Shown here piece by piece: positions 16,677 through 25,079 of a DNA stretch of 64,000 bases. Positions within the stretch are counted from its first letter, which is position 1. Every line of letters begins with the position of its first letter. Origin of the DNA: Pollutiaquabacter sp046052345 (GTDB lineage Bacteria > Bacteroidota > Bacteroidia > AKYH767-A > 2013-40CM-41-45); the NCBI GenBank assembly GCA_046052345.1, contig JBJOMN010000022.1, positions 62,001 through 126,000 of the forward strand, read 5' to 3'. The notes beneath the pieces are model-generated. The model was not told the origin of the DNA. It made no database searches and worked only from the letters and a program-made list of their open reading frames with translations. A program made the translations under genes and the position numbers.

Positions 16677-16738
16677 TCGACGTAAGGAGTCGGCAACCGG
16701 GTGAAATGACACCGTAAAAGTAATTTCTCAAGCGGCTG

Positions 16739-17980
16739 ATGCGCCTCCCCTTTTTCATAGCCCGACGGTATTTCGTCTCGAAAAAATCGCAACGGGCGAT
16801 CAATATCATCTCGATGATCTCGGTTGCCGGCGTGCTGGTCGGAACTGCCGCACTTGTCATCGTGCTTTCCGTCTTCAACGGTTTCGAGGACCTCATACTT
16901 CGGCTCTACGATTCCTTCGATCCCGACATCAGGATCGAATCGGTGCGCGGAAAGGACTTCCGGATCGACAAGTTCCCCCTGCAGCAACTTGAACGTGATC
17001 CGGATGTCCTAAAGGCATTTCCGGTCATCGAGGAGAACGCTTTGGCCCGATACGAAGACCGTCAGTATATCGTGACACTGAAAGGGATCGACGCCGCATT
17101 CAGTGAACATACCGGAATCGACACGATGATGACGGAAGGTGTTTGCGAGATTCAACGCGGCGACACGGATTTCGCATTGATAGGCGCAGGGGTCGCATAC
17201 GGGTTGCAACTTCATGTGGGAGACATCGGCGGCGGACTGGAATTGTACGGACCGAAACGGGTGGAGGGCTCCCTGCTGGACCCTGAACAGGCTTTCAACC
17301 GGCGCTATATCACCCCTTCCGGTGTTTTCGCCGTCCAGCAGGAATTCGATACGCGCTATGTGCTGGTCCCCTATCGGTTCGCGCAGGAGATCTTCGAGTA
17401 CGATTCCCAGGCGACGTCCGTCGAAGTGATCGTTAAAAAAGGTGCGGATGCCGAGGGCGCGGCGGAACGGATCGCCGCCACCGTAGGTCCTGATTTCACC
17501 GTGAAGGACCGTTTACGGCAACACGAAACCGTCTACCGCATCATGAAATCGGAGAAGTGGGCGGTATTCCTTATTCTCACGTTCATCCTTGTCATCGCCA
17601 CGTTCAATATCATCGGCTCGATCTCCATGCTGGTGATTGAAAAGAAGAAAGACATCGCGGTGATGCACAGCTTCGGGGCTGACCTTCCGTTGCTGCGAAG
17701 GATCTTCCTGACGGAAGGACTGTTCATCAATCTGATCGGAAGCACATCGGGCATGCTGATCGGATGGCTGGTATGTCTGGGTCAGCAGCGGTACGGATGG
17801 GTCTCACTCAGCGGGGACGGATCCTTTGTCATCGATGCATATCCCGTCAAAATGGAGGCGCTCGATTTTCTTTTCGTCTTCCTGACCGTATCGACGATCG
17901 GACTTTTCGCAGCATGGTATCCCGCAAAGCGCATGGTTGCGCAAAGCCTGGACCTCAGGCGGGTGACGAGTGACGAGTGA
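16739..17980 (+). CDS. LolC/LolE-type ABC permease (FtsX domain)
   Basis: A 413-residue inner-membrane permease of the lipoprotein-releasing family. It has an N-terminal membrane segment after FIARRYFVSKKSQRAINIIS, a large periplasmic MacB-PCD-like domain (about 45-260), and three C-terminal membrane segments beginning WAVFLILTFILVIATFNIIG (FtsX domain). It should move lipoproteins out of the inner membrane with a LolD-like ATPase encoded elsewhere. Its C-terminal RVTSDE and stop are encoded by a GTGACGA heptamer array, so the end may have been altered by the repeat. Confidence 0.9.
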   Translation: MRLPFFIARRYFVSKKSQRAINIISMISVAGVLVGTAALVIVLSVFNGFEDLILRLYDSFDPDIRIESVRGKDFRIDKFPLQQLERDPDVLKAFPVIEENALARYEDRQYIVTLKGIDAAFSEHTGIDTMMTEGVCEIQRGDTDFALIGAGVAYGLQLHVGDIGGGLELYGPKRVEGSLLDPEQAFNRRYITPSGVFAVQQEFDTRYVLVPYRFAQEIFEYDSQATSVEVIVKKGADAEGAAERIAATVGPDFTVKDRLRQHETVYRIMKSEKWAVFLILTFILVIATFNIIGSISMLVIEKKKDIAVMHSFGADLPLLRRIFLTEGLFINLIGSTSGMLIGWLVCLGQQRYGWVSLSGDGSFVIDAYPVKMEALDFLFVFLTVSTIGLFAAWYPAKRMVAQSLDLRRVTSDE

Positions 17981-17990
17981 CGAGTGACGG
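17963..17990 (+). repeat. GTGACGA heptamer array
   Basis: Three perfect GTGACGA units (17963-17983) and a fourth GTGACGG (17984-17990). The array overlaps the last codons of the upstream permease and supplies its TGA stop. No gene lies in the roughly 55 bases that follow before the pheS stop. Confidence 0.85.
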
Positions 17991-18044
17991 AGGAGAAGGA
18001 AGCGGGAGGCGAAAAGTACTTGCACGCTCAGCGCGTCCTACCGC

Positions 18045-19073
18045 TCATTCAGCGGCGAACTGGCGGAGGAAGCGGACGTCGTTCTCCGAGAAAAGCCGCA
18101 GGTCCTTGACGCCGTACTTCAGCATCGCGATCCTTTCAATGCCCATTCCGAAAGCGAATCCTGTGTAGCGCCCGGAATCGATGCCGCAGTTGTCCAATAC
18201 GTTAGGATCCACCATGCCGCATCCCATGATTTCCAGCCAGCCGGAACCTTTGCACACATTGCAACCCTTCCCTTTGCAGATCTCGCACGTGACATCCATC
18301 TCCGCAGAGGGCTCGGTGAACGGAAAGTAAGACGGGCGCAGACGGATACGGGTATCGGGCCCGAACATCTCGCGGGAAAAATACATTAACGTCTGCTTCA
18401 TATCGGCGAAGGTCACCCCTTCGTCGATGTACAGTCCTTCTACCTGGTGGAAGAAACAATGTGCTCGGGCGGAAATCGCTTCGTTGCGGTATACTCTTCC
18501 CGGCATCAGAGAGCGGATGGGAGGCTTCGTAGTCTCCATGACACGGACCTGCACCGATGAAGTGTGTGTACGAAGCGCCACGGAATCGCTGCCCTCTTTC
18601 ATTTCAATGAAGAAGGTGTCCTGCATGTCCCTGGCAGGATGGTTCTCCGGGAAATTCAGTGCCGTGAAATTATGCCAGTCATCCTCGATCTCCGGTCCGT
18701 CCGAAACGGAGAAACCGATCCGAGAGAAAATCCCGATGATACGGTCACGGATCAGCGTGATCGGATGCATGGAGCCGAGCGGCATCGGCTCGGAAGGAAG
18801 TGTCAGATCGGAAGGGCCGCCGGAGGAGACATCTGCCGCCGCTTCAAGAATGGCCTGGAAGCCTTGCAGCTTCTCCTCGACTTTCATCTTGAGCTCATTC
18901 ACCTGCTGACCGTAGGCCTTGCGCTCTTCCGGGGCGATGTCTTTCATCGCTGCGAACAACTCGGCAAGGACACCTTTCTTGCTCAGGTATTTAAGACGGA
19001 ACTGTTCCACCTCCTCTTTCGAGGAAGCGGCGTAGCCTTCAACTTCTTTCAGCGTTTCCCGGATGGCAGACAT
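18045..19073 (-). CDS. pheS: Phenylalanyl-tRNA synthetase alpha subunit
   Basis: Catalytic alpha subunit of the alpha2beta2 PheRS. The 342-residue protein has an N-terminal coiled coil (about 1-85) and a class II core with HPITLIRDRIIGIFSRIGF, the motif 2 region CFFHQVEGLYIDEGVTFADM, and motif 3 at FAFGMGIERIAMLKYGVKDL. An insert FTEPSAEMDVTCEICKGKGC with CxxC pairs is the normal zinc-ribbon-like element of this type. ATG 19073 (MSAIRETLKEV) is chosen over a TTG six codons upstream. It follows the cyclophilin gene by 14 bases; pheT is not in the window. Confidence 0.95.
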   Translation of the reverse strand: MSAIRETLKEVEGYAASSKEEVEQFRLKYLSKKGVLAELFAAMKDIAPEERKAYGQQVNELKMKVEEKLQGFQAILEAAADVSSGGPSDLTLPSEPMPLGSMHPITLIRDRIIGIFSRIGFSVSDGPEIEDDWHNFTALNFPENHPARDMQDTFFIEMKEGSDSVALRTHTSSVQVRVMETTKPPIRSLMPGRVYRNEAISARAHCFFHQVEGLYIDEGVTFADMKQTLMYFSREMFGPDTRIRLRPSYFPFTEPSAEMDVTCEICKGKGCNVCKGSGWLEIMGCGMVDPNVLDNCGIDSGRYTGFAFGMGIERIAMLKYGVKDLRLFSENDVRFLRQFAAE

Positions 19074-19087
19074 CGACTGTTCGGATT

Positions 19088-19771
19088 TCAATACACCAGT
19101 TCGATTTTCATGGTCATACGCACATCCTCGACCGGACGGTCGCCGGGTTGTGTTTTCACGGTGGCGATCAAGTCGATCACCTCGAGACCGGAAACGACTT
19201 CGCCGTAGACCGTATAGCCGCCGTCGAGCCAGGGGGAACCGCCGACCGTGGAATACAACTGCTTCTGCCTGTCCGTGAACTTCATCCCGCGCTGGGACTC
19301 CATCTGGGTCAGCATTTCAGCGGTGAAGACCTGGCCGTGCACGATATAGAACTGACAGCCGCTGGAGGCCTTTTCCGGATTCTCGGTACGGGCGGCACAT
19401 AGCGCTCCTTTCTTGTGGAAGATGGAATCCCGGAATTCGGCCGGAACCATGTATCCGTTATCTCCCATCCCGAGCATCTGGCCCGGGGCCGCATTTTTGG
19501 ATAGCGGGTCGCCGCCCTGGATCATGAAATTTCGGATGACGCGGTGGAACAAAAGGCTGTCATAGAAACCGGAGGAGGCCAATTTGATGAAATTTGAACG
19601 ATGCAAAGGCGTCTCCTTGTAAAGTCGGACTTTCATCTCCCCCAGACTCGTGCTTATGACCACCAGCGTGTCGACAGGCTGAGCATTTTTCTTCGCTTTC
19701 TTGTCTTTTGCCGTAGAAAGTAACGGTAAAAGGCCTAAAAAGACGATTCCAAGGGTTGCTAACTTCTTCAT
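19088..19771 (-). CDS. Exported cyclophilin-type peptidyl-prolyl isomerase
   Basis: A 227-residue cyclophilin with an N-terminal signal peptide (MKKLATLGIVFLGLLPLLST), followed by a Lys-rich linker, so it probably works in the periplasm on folding of exported proteins. Domain landmarks are VISTSLGEMKVRLYKETPLH, LLFHRVIRNFMIQGGDPL (catalytic Arg region) and the late GGYTVYGEVVSGLEVIDLIA. The bacterial insert around MGDNGYMVPAEF is normal. It is co-directional with and directly upstream of pheS, and divergent from a small lipoprotein gene. Confidence 0.93.
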   Translation of the reverse strand: MKKLATLGIVFLGLLPLLSTAKDKKAKKNAQPVDTLVVISTSLGEMKVRLYKETPLHRSNFIKLASSGFYDSLLFHRVIRNFMIQGGDPLSKNAAPGQMLGMGDNGYMVPAEFRDSIFHKKGALCAARTENPEKASSGCQFYIVHGQVFTAEMLTQMESQRGMKFTDRQKQLYSTVGGSPWLDGGYTVYGEVVSGLEVIDLIATVKTQPGDRPVEDVRMTMKIELVY

Positions 19772-19778
19772 CTTGTGC

Positions 19779-19786
19779 TATTTTTG
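19779..19786 (+). promoter_or_regulatory. -7 box TATTTTTG of small lipoprotein gene
   Basis: TATTTTTG, 36 bases upstream of the ATG at 19823. Supports the downstream start over a longer reading that would begin at 19775. Confidence 0.45.
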
Positions 19787-19805
19787 CTTAGACTGAGTCG
19801 AACAG

Positions 19806-19835
19806 CAAACTTACCAAATCGGATGAATACCCAAA
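19806..19835 (-). promoter_or_regulatory. Promoter of cyclophilin-pheS
   Basis: On the minus strand TTTG (19835-19832), an 18-base spacer and TAAGTTTG (19813-19806), matching the -33/-7 consensus. The box ends 34 bases before the cyclophilin ATG. Confidence 0.6.
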
Positions 19836-20191
19836 AGCTCCTGCGCACCGCGATTTTCCTATCAGTATTCCTTCTGGTTGCCGTCTCACTCCTTTTTTCC
19901 GGCTGTAAGAAGGACGGTCCTACCAAGGCGGTCATCACAGTGAATGATTCTTTGGGACGTCCATCGTTCGGCGCGGTCGTTACCCTATGGCAGGACACTG
20001 CCGTGAATCAGACAACCGGTAGTGTTGCCAATGTGCGGGTCTCAAAAACTACCAATTCAGCAGGAAAAGCTGAATTCGAATTCCAGTTGGAGTGTTTCTT
20101 GAACCTGCAGGCCGTCAAGAATAACGACACTGTTCGCGGCTTCGTGCGACTTGAACAGTACAAGACGATCTACCAGACCGTAAATTTCTGA
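19823..20191 (+). CDS. Small lipoprotein of unknown function
   Basis: From ATG 19823 a 122-residue lipoprotein: a hydrophobic signal ending in the lipobox LLFSGC, then KKDGPTKAVITVNDSLGRPS and alternating strands consistent with a single Ig-like or carboxypeptidase-regulatory-like beta domain (GAVVTLWQDT, NSAGKAEFEFQLECFLNLQA). I do not recognise a specific family. It is convergent with the 116-residue unknown that follows. Confidence 0.75.
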   Translation: MNTQKLLRTAIFLSVFLLVAVSLLFSGCKKDGPTKAVITVNDSLGRPSFGAVVTLWQDTAVNQTTGSVANVRVSKTTNSAGKAEFEFQLECFLNLQAVKNNDTVRGFVRLEQYKTIYQTVNF

Positions 20192-20197
20192 GTCGGC

Positions 20198-20548
20198 TCA
20201 GAGCCCTTCTTCTTCCCAGTACAACAATACTGCCTGTTTCAGCAGCAGGTCCTGCTCTTTAAGCGTAAGAGGGGGAAGCGCTTTTACAAGTTTCCAATGG
20301 GGCCAGCCGTCCTCGTCCGTTCCCTCCAGCTCGTAATGACCGAAGCGGCTTAACAGCCTGCAGACGGCGATATGCATGAGGTCCTGTTTCTCGTCTTTGG
20401 AGTATTTCATCGGACCCTTTCCCAGTTCTCGGACGCCAATGAGGAAAAGCAGTGCCTGCAGGTCGGGCTCCTCCTCGAACTGACGGGAAAGGGAAACGGT
20501 CAACGCCTGCCAGCGTTCCTTCAACAAGTTGATGTCGTGCGCATCCAT
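20198..20548 (-). CDS. Conserved-looking hypothetical protein
   Basis: A 116-residue soluble, helix-rich protein starting MDAHDINLLKERWQALTVSL. It contains LQALLFLIGVRELGKGPMKY, DLMHIAVCRLLSRFGHYELE and WPHWKLVKALPPLTLKEQDL, and ends in an acidic YWEEEGL. I cannot assign it to a family. ATG 20548 is chosen because a TACCTTTG box (20564-20557) lies 8 bases upstream, with GGAAGG between; a longer reading would start inside the box. Confidence 0.7.
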   Translation of the reverse strand: MDAHDINLLKERWQALTVSLSRQFEEEPDLQALLFLIGVRELGKGPMKYSKDEKQDLMHIAVCRLLSRFGHYELEGTDEDGWPHWKLVKALPPLTLKEQDLLLKQAVLLYWEEEGL

Positions 20549-20556
20549 CCTTCCGG

Positions 20557-20564
20557 CAAAGGTA
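20557..20564 (-). promoter_or_regulatory. -7 box TACCTTTG of the 116-residue unknown
   Basis: A perfect TAnnTTTG ending 8 bases before the ATG; CCGGAAGG between the two could also act as a ribosome binding site. Confidence 0.55.
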
Positions 20565-20614
20565 CGAACAACCGACACCGTGTTTTACTAATTTCGCACC
20601 TCATTCCTTAGAAC

Positions 20615-21337
20615 ATGTCGCGTTGGAGCAAATGGATTTTCGGAGGCCTCGGCTGGGCGATCGGCGGACCGATAGGCGCTGCGATCGGCTTTGCGTTAGG
20701 TTCGTTGACCGATGAAGCCGGAAAAGAATACAAACCCGGAACGCAGGGTCCTGTATTGCTGCCGAACGATTTCAGCGCCGCCCTGCTGGTACTGTGTGCG
20801 GCCGTAATGAAAGCCGACCAGAGGCTTCTCCGGTCCGAACTGGAGTTTGTCCGGAATTTCTTCCAGCGGACCTTCGGGGAGCAGCATACTCAGGAGAGAA
20901 TGCTGCTTTTCCGGGAAATGCTGAAGCAGGACATCCCCATCGGGGCTGTCTGTCAGCAGGTCAGGACCAACATCAACCATTCCGGGCGGCTGGAAATGTT
21001 ACATCTGCTTTTTGGGCTGGCGGCAAGCGACGGCAGTGTCAGCTACGAGGAACTGACCATCCTCGAACAGATTTCCACGCTTTCAGGCATCAGCGGAAAG
21101 GATTTCATGAGCATCCGGGCCATGTTCGTCAGGGACGAGAATGCGGCTTATAAGATCCTGGAAATTGACAAGACCTCCTCCGATGAAGAGGTGAAGAAGG
21201 CCTACCGTCGCATGGCCATGAAATTCCATCCCGACAAGGTGCACCATCTCGGGCCGGAATACCAGAAAGATGCCCAGGAGAAGTTCAGGAAGATCAACGA
21301 AGCGTACGAGGAAATCAAGAAACAACGGGGAATGTAG
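20615..21337 (+). CDS. DjlA-like TerB/DnaJ co-chaperone
   Basis: A 240-residue protein with three parts: an N-terminal Gly-rich hydrophobic segment (FGGLGWAIGGPIGAAIGFAL, about 9-28), a TerB-like helical domain (about 50-165), and a C-terminal J domain (about 178-240) with YKILEIDKTSSDEEVKKAYR and the HPD tripeptide at 205-207. This is the DjlA arrangement: a membrane-tethered partner that stimulates DnaK ATPase. The intact HPD argues for real DnaK contact. Client unknown. Confidence 0.9.
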   Translation: MSRWSKWIFGGLGWAIGGPIGAAIGFALGSLTDEAGKEYKPGTQGPVLLPNDFSAALLVLCAAVMKADQRLLRSELEFVRNFFQRTFGEQHTQERMLLFREMLKQDIPIGAVCQQVRTNINHSGRLEMLHLLFGLAASDGSVSYEELTILEQISTLSGISGKDFMSIRAMFVRDENAAYKILEIDKTSSDEEVKKAYRRMAMKFHPDKVHHLGPEYQKDAQEKFRKINEAYEEIKKQRGM

Positions 21338-21423
21338 TTCCCGTTGAATCCTATCCTCTTTTTTACGCGAATGTCCTGTCCAAGTCCTGCTGAACATTCC
21401 CCGCCTTCCGTTGTTTTAGATTC

Positions 21424-22206
21424 ATGACACATGCCCATATCGATTCCCTGCGAAAAGGGATCAACGCTGAAAGGGAAATCCTCCTCGGTCATCCGCTCTA
21501 CCTTCAAATGAAGACCCTGCAGGATGTGCGCCGTTTCATGGAATCACATGTATTCGCGGTTTGGGATTTCATGTCGTTGCTCAAATGCCTGCAGCGGGAA
21601 CTGACCTGCACGGAAGTGCCGTGGGTCCCTCAGGGCAACGCAGCCACCAGATATCTTATCAATGAAATCGTCACCGGCGAGGAAAGCGATGTGGACCGCA
21701 ACGGGAACCGCATCAGCCATTTCGAGCTCTATCTGGAAGCGATGCGCGAAGCCGGCTGCAACCTCGCCCCCATCGAATCTTTCGTGCGTCTCATTGAAAG
21801 CGGAAAGTCCGTCTCCGAAGCGCTACGGATAGCCAAGGCGCCCCTTGGCGCTGCCCGCTTCGTAGAAAACACGTTCGCAGTGATCGGTTCCGGAAAAAGG
21901 CATGTCATGGCAGGTGTTTTCACGTTCGGACGGGAAGACCTTATCCCGGACATGTTCCTGCGACTGGTCGGCGAATTGAAAAAGCAGTTCCCCGGGAAAC
22001 TGGACATACTGCAATATTATGTCGAGCGGCACATCGAAGTGGACGGCGGACATCACGGAGAGCTGGCTTTGCAGATGACGGCAGAGCTCTGTGGAGATGA
22101 TGAGACGAAATGGAGCGAATGCCTCTACGCCGTGAAGGAGGCGCTGAAATCGAGAGCGGCTTTGTGGGATGCGATCATCGACGACGTCCCTGAGCTCGTT
22201 GCGTGA
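21424..22206 (+). CDS. DUF3050 protein
   Basis: A 260-residue helical protein of the DUF3050 family, recognised from LQDVRRFMESHVFAVWDFMS (32-51), FELYLEAMREAG, the central SGKRHVMAGVFTFGREDLIP, and VERHIEVDGGHHGELALQM near the end. I believe the family has a haem-oxygenase-like fold; the E/H/D-rich helices could bind metal, but that is inference and the activity is unknown. No signal peptide. No operon partner is evident. Confidence 0.82.
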   Translation: MTHAHIDSLRKGINAEREILLGHPLYLQMKTLQDVRRFMESHVFAVWDFMSLLKCLQRELTCTEVPWVPQGNAATRYLINEIVTGEESDVDRNGNRISHFELYLEAMREAGCNLAPIESFVRLIESGKSVSEALRIAKAPLGAARFVENTFAVIGSGKRHVMAGVFTFGREDLIPDMFLRLVGELKKQFPGKLDILQYYVERHIEVDGGHHGELALQMTAELCGDDETKWSECLYAVKEALKSRAALWDAIIDDVPELVA

Positions 22207-22258
22207 ATCCGGCAACGGATAGTGTCTGCAGACTCCTCTAGCCCGGGAAAACGTCTGT

Positions 22259-23239
22259 TCACCTTCTCACCTGTTCCCACTTCTCCCGGATGTACTGGCC
22301 GAAAGGCTTTTGCGACAGCGATCCGGTTTCAACCCGGCCTCCTTCGATTTCCTGGTTCCTGAATAGACTGTACTCCTGTCGGGCGAGAACCGGGATCTCG
22401 GCGTCGTAGGCAGGATAGTAGAAGAGCACGGCCGATAACCGCTCCTTCCCTTCTGAAACCACTCGATGAAGCGGTGACTTATAGTCTCCACCGGTAAGCA
22501 GGGAAAAGTAGTCGCCGCAATTGACCATCAGGGTGCCGGGAACCGGCGGTATATCGATCCACTCACCGTCTTGAAGGAACTGCAGCCCTGTGACACCGTC
22601 CTCCTGAAGGATCAGCGTCAGGAAACCCCAGTCGGTATGTGCGCTGGAACCGATCCGGTCCTTGGCTTGAGGGAATTCGCGGTCGGCATGATGGTATGGG
22701 TAGTAGTGAAAAAGCCGCATGAGGGAGATGGTCTCGCCTCCCTTGCAGAATCCTGAAAGATACTCTTCCGGACGACCGTAGCTCAAGGAGAATGCGGACG
22801 CCAACGCCTCGGAGATACGGATCATCTGCAGGTAGAAGGCTTCCATTTCCTGCTGCCATCCGTCAGGGAGCAGCGAAGGCGACGGCCAGATGTTCTCTCC
22901 CTGCATGGAATTCTGAGTAGGAAGTCCGTGCGGCCACGGGTATCCGTAGGAGAACGCTTCTTTCACCTCGAGTGCCTCCGAGCCGCTCTCCTCCCCCATT
23001 CCGATATAACCCCGGTTGAATCCACCGCTTTCGAAAGAGATCTTTTTCTTCTCTTCGAAAGGCAAAGAGAAGAATTGCCGCATTCTCCGCAGCATTTCGG
23101 CTCCTGCTATCCCATGCCCGGTCAGGTAAAATGCTCCGTACCTGGAACAAGCCCGGTGGAGTTCACCGGCGACACGGTCTTTTTCTTCGCGATTACCTTG
23201 AAGCAGGAAGGGGGTGATATCTATGGCAGGGAGCGGCAT
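22259..23239 (-). CDS. Isopenicillin-N-synthase-like Fe(II) oxygenase
   Basis: A 326-residue non-haem iron oxygenase of the IPNS/2-oxoglutarate superfamily. The N-terminal DIOX_N domain opens LPAIDITPFLLQGN. The iron ligands are H201 and D203 in SSAHTDWGFLTLILQED and H258 in SPLHRVVSEG, with R267-x-S269 as the 2OG-type anchor. ATG 23239 is chosen; a longer TTG reading would begin inside the TATATTTG box at 23265-23258. It stands alone, so the substrate cannot be inferred; relatives act on small metabolites. Confidence 0.88.
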   Translation of the reverse strand: MPLPAIDITPFLLQGNREEKDRVAGELHRACSRYGAFYLTGHGIAGAEMLRRMRQFFSLPFEEKKKISFESGGFNRGYIGMGEESGSEALEVKEAFSYGYPWPHGLPTQNSMQGENIWPSPSLLPDGWQQEMEAFYLQMIRISEALASAFSLSYGRPEEYLSGFCKGGETISLMRLFHYYPYHHADREFPQAKDRIGSSAHTDWGFLTLILQEDGVTGLQFLQDGEWIDIPPVPGTLMVNCGDYFSLLTGGDYKSPLHRVVSEGKERLSAVLFYYPAYDAEIPVLARQEYSLFRNQEIEGGRVETGSLSQKPFGQYIREKWEQVRR

Positions 23240-23257
23240 GGCGGAGGATGGCACGGT

Positions 23258-23265
23258 CAAATATA
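23258..23265 (-). promoter_or_regulatory. -7 box TATATTTG of the oxygenase gene
   Basis: TATATTTG on the minus strand, 18 bases before ATG 23239, in the divergent gap shared with cvpA. Confidence 0.5.
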
Positions 23266-23289
23266 CGCCCTACGGTGTACAATACGGAG

Positions 23290-23297
23290 TATCTTCG
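23290..23297 (+). promoter_or_regulatory. -7 box TATCTTCG of cvpA
   Basis: TATCTTCG ends 4 bases before GTG 23302; it decides the GTG start for the CvpA-like gene. Confidence 0.5.
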
Positions 23298-23301
23298 TGC
23301 C

Positions 23302-23796
23302 GTGAACTGGATCGACCTGCTGTTAGCCGGTGTGCTGCTGACCGGTTTGGTACGCGGACTCCTGCACGGGTTCGTATACGAGATCGCGCATCTCGGCGCC
23401 TACTTTCTCGGCTGGTACGCCGGTTTCAAGCTGGCGGACAGTCTGGCTCCCAAGATCGGAAAGCTGCTGGAGGCGGATCCGATGATCGTCCATCACGTTT
23501 CTTTTTTCCTGGTATTCATCGCCGTCTGGATCGGCGTGGTGCTCATGGGACGTCTGTTCGAAGGATTGGTCTCCGTGGCATTCCTAGGGATATTCAATAA
23601 GGTCGCCGGTGCATTGTTCGGACTGGCAAAATACCTGGTCGTGTGCGGCATCCTGCTTTACTTCTTCCACAAGGCGGACACGAAATACGGATGGATCAGT
23701 CCGGACACGAAGGCTGCTTCCCGGCTGTACTATCCGGTGCTGAAAACCTCGACATCTTTGATGCCGGTATTGGAAAATGCGACCGGAGAAAACTGA
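23302..23796 (+). CDS. cvpA: CvpA family membrane protein
   Basis: A 164-residue inner-membrane protein of the CvpA family (colicin V production/envelope robustness group). It begins VNWIDLLLAGVLLTGLVRGL, the canonical CvpA opening NWIDL, and has four hydrophobic segments (about 4-22, 28-46, 65-85 and 100-122). The GTG start is preferred because a longer frame from 23248 would run through the TATCTTCG box. The molecular role of CvpA proteins is still unsettled. Divergent from the oxygenase gene. Confidence 0.87.
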   Translation: MNWIDLLLAGVLLTGLVRGLLHGFVYEIAHLGAYFLGWYAGFKLADSLAPKIGKLLEADPMIVHHVSFFLVFIAVWIGVVLMGRLFEGLVSVAFLGIFNKVAGALFGLAKYLVVCGILLYFFHKADTKYGWISPDTKAASRLYYPVLKTSTSLMPVLENATGEN

Positions 23797-23825
23797 ACTG
23801 TAGCGTCCGTTAAGGCGTTTCCGAT

Positions 23826-24965
23826 TCAGGAAACACCTTCCTTCTTATTCAAAAGCCTGTTCAGACGGAAAGAGAGATCCATGAACTGGATCTTGAAATT
23901 GGCATTGCGCTCTACATGGTAGTGCATTTCATCAAGTGCACGGATGAATCCGTCTGCATTGTCGCTGTGGATGAAGGGGGCCAGCTTCCGGAAACTGTCC
24001 TTTTCCTTCCCTTCGATGCGCACCAGTTTCTCGTCGCCGTAATTCATCAGCAGACATTCACGTACGACGGACAGGCAATATTCGAAAAAGCCCTTCTGGC
24101 GCTCCCTGCCTATGGCAGCAAGTTCATCGCCCAGCTTCTGCAGCTGTTGGACATTCAGCTTCAGACAGGCGCGCATCCAGGCGAGAAAAGTTTCCGCCAG
24201 ATCCGCATCGGGATCTTCCTCCGCCAGCAGATTCAGCGCCATCCGGAAGTTTCCGGCCGCGCGGTGCGTGACGGGCTGAAGGAGTTTGGAGTCCGCGCCG
24301 GGAATGGCTGAAAGGCCCTTTAACACCTCTTCGTCCTTCAGACGCGTCACCTTCACCAACTGGGTTCTCGAAAGGATGGTGACGGGTATCGTCTCGTCGT
24401 TTTCGGCGACCAGCAGGAACACGGTCTTCTCCTCCGGCTCCTCCAGGATCTTCAGCAGGCAGTTGGCGGCTTCGACGTTCATCTTCTCCGGATACCACAT
24501 CAGTACGATCCGGAAAGCTCCCTCGACCGATTTCAGGGAGAGGCGCTCGATGATGTAACGGGCCTCATGGATGCGTATCAGGCCCTGCTTGTTTTCGAGC
24601 TCGAGCGCGGTTATCCAGTCGTGATAATTGAGATACGGATTCGCAAGGACGGATTCGCGGAACTCGGCGATGAAATCGATGCTTCTGGGGTCGGAAATTT
24701 TCTCCTTGGTCGGGACCGGAAAGGAAAAGGTGATGTCCGGATGGACCATCTTGGCTGCCTTCATGCAGGAGCTGCAGGTTCCGCAGGCATCTCCTGCTAC
24801 AGGCTGACGGCAGAGAAGGTACTGTGCATATGCCAGCGCCATGGGCAGCGCTCCGCTGCCTTCGGGTCCGAGAAAGAGCTGGGCATGACTTACTCTTCCC
24901 TCCGAAACGGCGGTGAGCAGCCGGGACTTTAGCAACGAATGTCCGATGACCTCCGAAAAACGCAT
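23826..24965 (-). CDS. holB: DNA polymerase III delta' subunit (HolB)
   Basis: Clamp-loader delta' subunit, a stator in the DnaX complex. From ATG 24965 it has 379 residues and starts MRFSEVIGHSLLKSRLLTAV. The Walker-A position reads LGPEGSGALPMA without the lysine, as expected for the non-ATPase delta'. A zinc module has C52, C61, C64 and C67 (LCRQPVAGDACGTCSSCMK). The family block NCLLKILEEPEEKTVFLLVA is present. A TACCTTCG box 6 bases upstream supports this start over one eleven codons earlier. Confidence 0.92.
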   Translation of the reverse strand: MRFSEVIGHSLLKSRLLTAVSEGRVSHAQLFLGPEGSGALPMALAYAQYLLCRQPVAGDACGTCSSCMKAAKMVHPDITFSFPVPTKEKISDPRSIDFIAEFRESVLANPYLNYHDWITALELENKQGLIRIHEARYIIERLSLKSVEGAFRIVLMWYPEKMNVEAANCLLKILEEPEEKTVFLLVAENDETIPVTILSRTQLVKVTRLKDEEVLKGLSAIPGADSKLLQPVTHRAAGNFRMALNLLAEEDPDADLAETFLAWMRACLKLNVQQLQKLGDELAAIGRERQKGFFEYCLSVVRECLLMNYGDEKLVRIEGKEKDSFRKLAPFIHSDNADGFIRALDEMHYHVERNANFKIQFMDLSFRLNRLLNKKEGVS

Positions 24966-24971
24966 GAATAG

Positions 24972-24979
24972 CGAAGGTA
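24972..24979 (-). promoter_or_regulatory. -7 box TACCTTCG of holB
   Basis: TACCTTCG on the minus strand ends 6 bases before ATG 24965. Confidence 0.5.
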
Positions 24980-25066
24980 GGAAGAAAGCGCCTTTCAACG
25001 TTTTGACAACACAATAAAAGAGGAGTGTTCAGGAAGGGGGAACCGGAAACTTTTGGCCGGCAGCAG

Positions 25067-25074
25067 TATCTTTG
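25067..25074 (+). promoter_or_regulatory. -7 box TATCTTTG of pgk
   Basis: A perfect TAnnTTTG ending 5 bases before the pgk ATG at 25080; it excludes a longer frame starting at 25053. Confidence 0.6.
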
Positions 25075-25079
25075 CCGAC

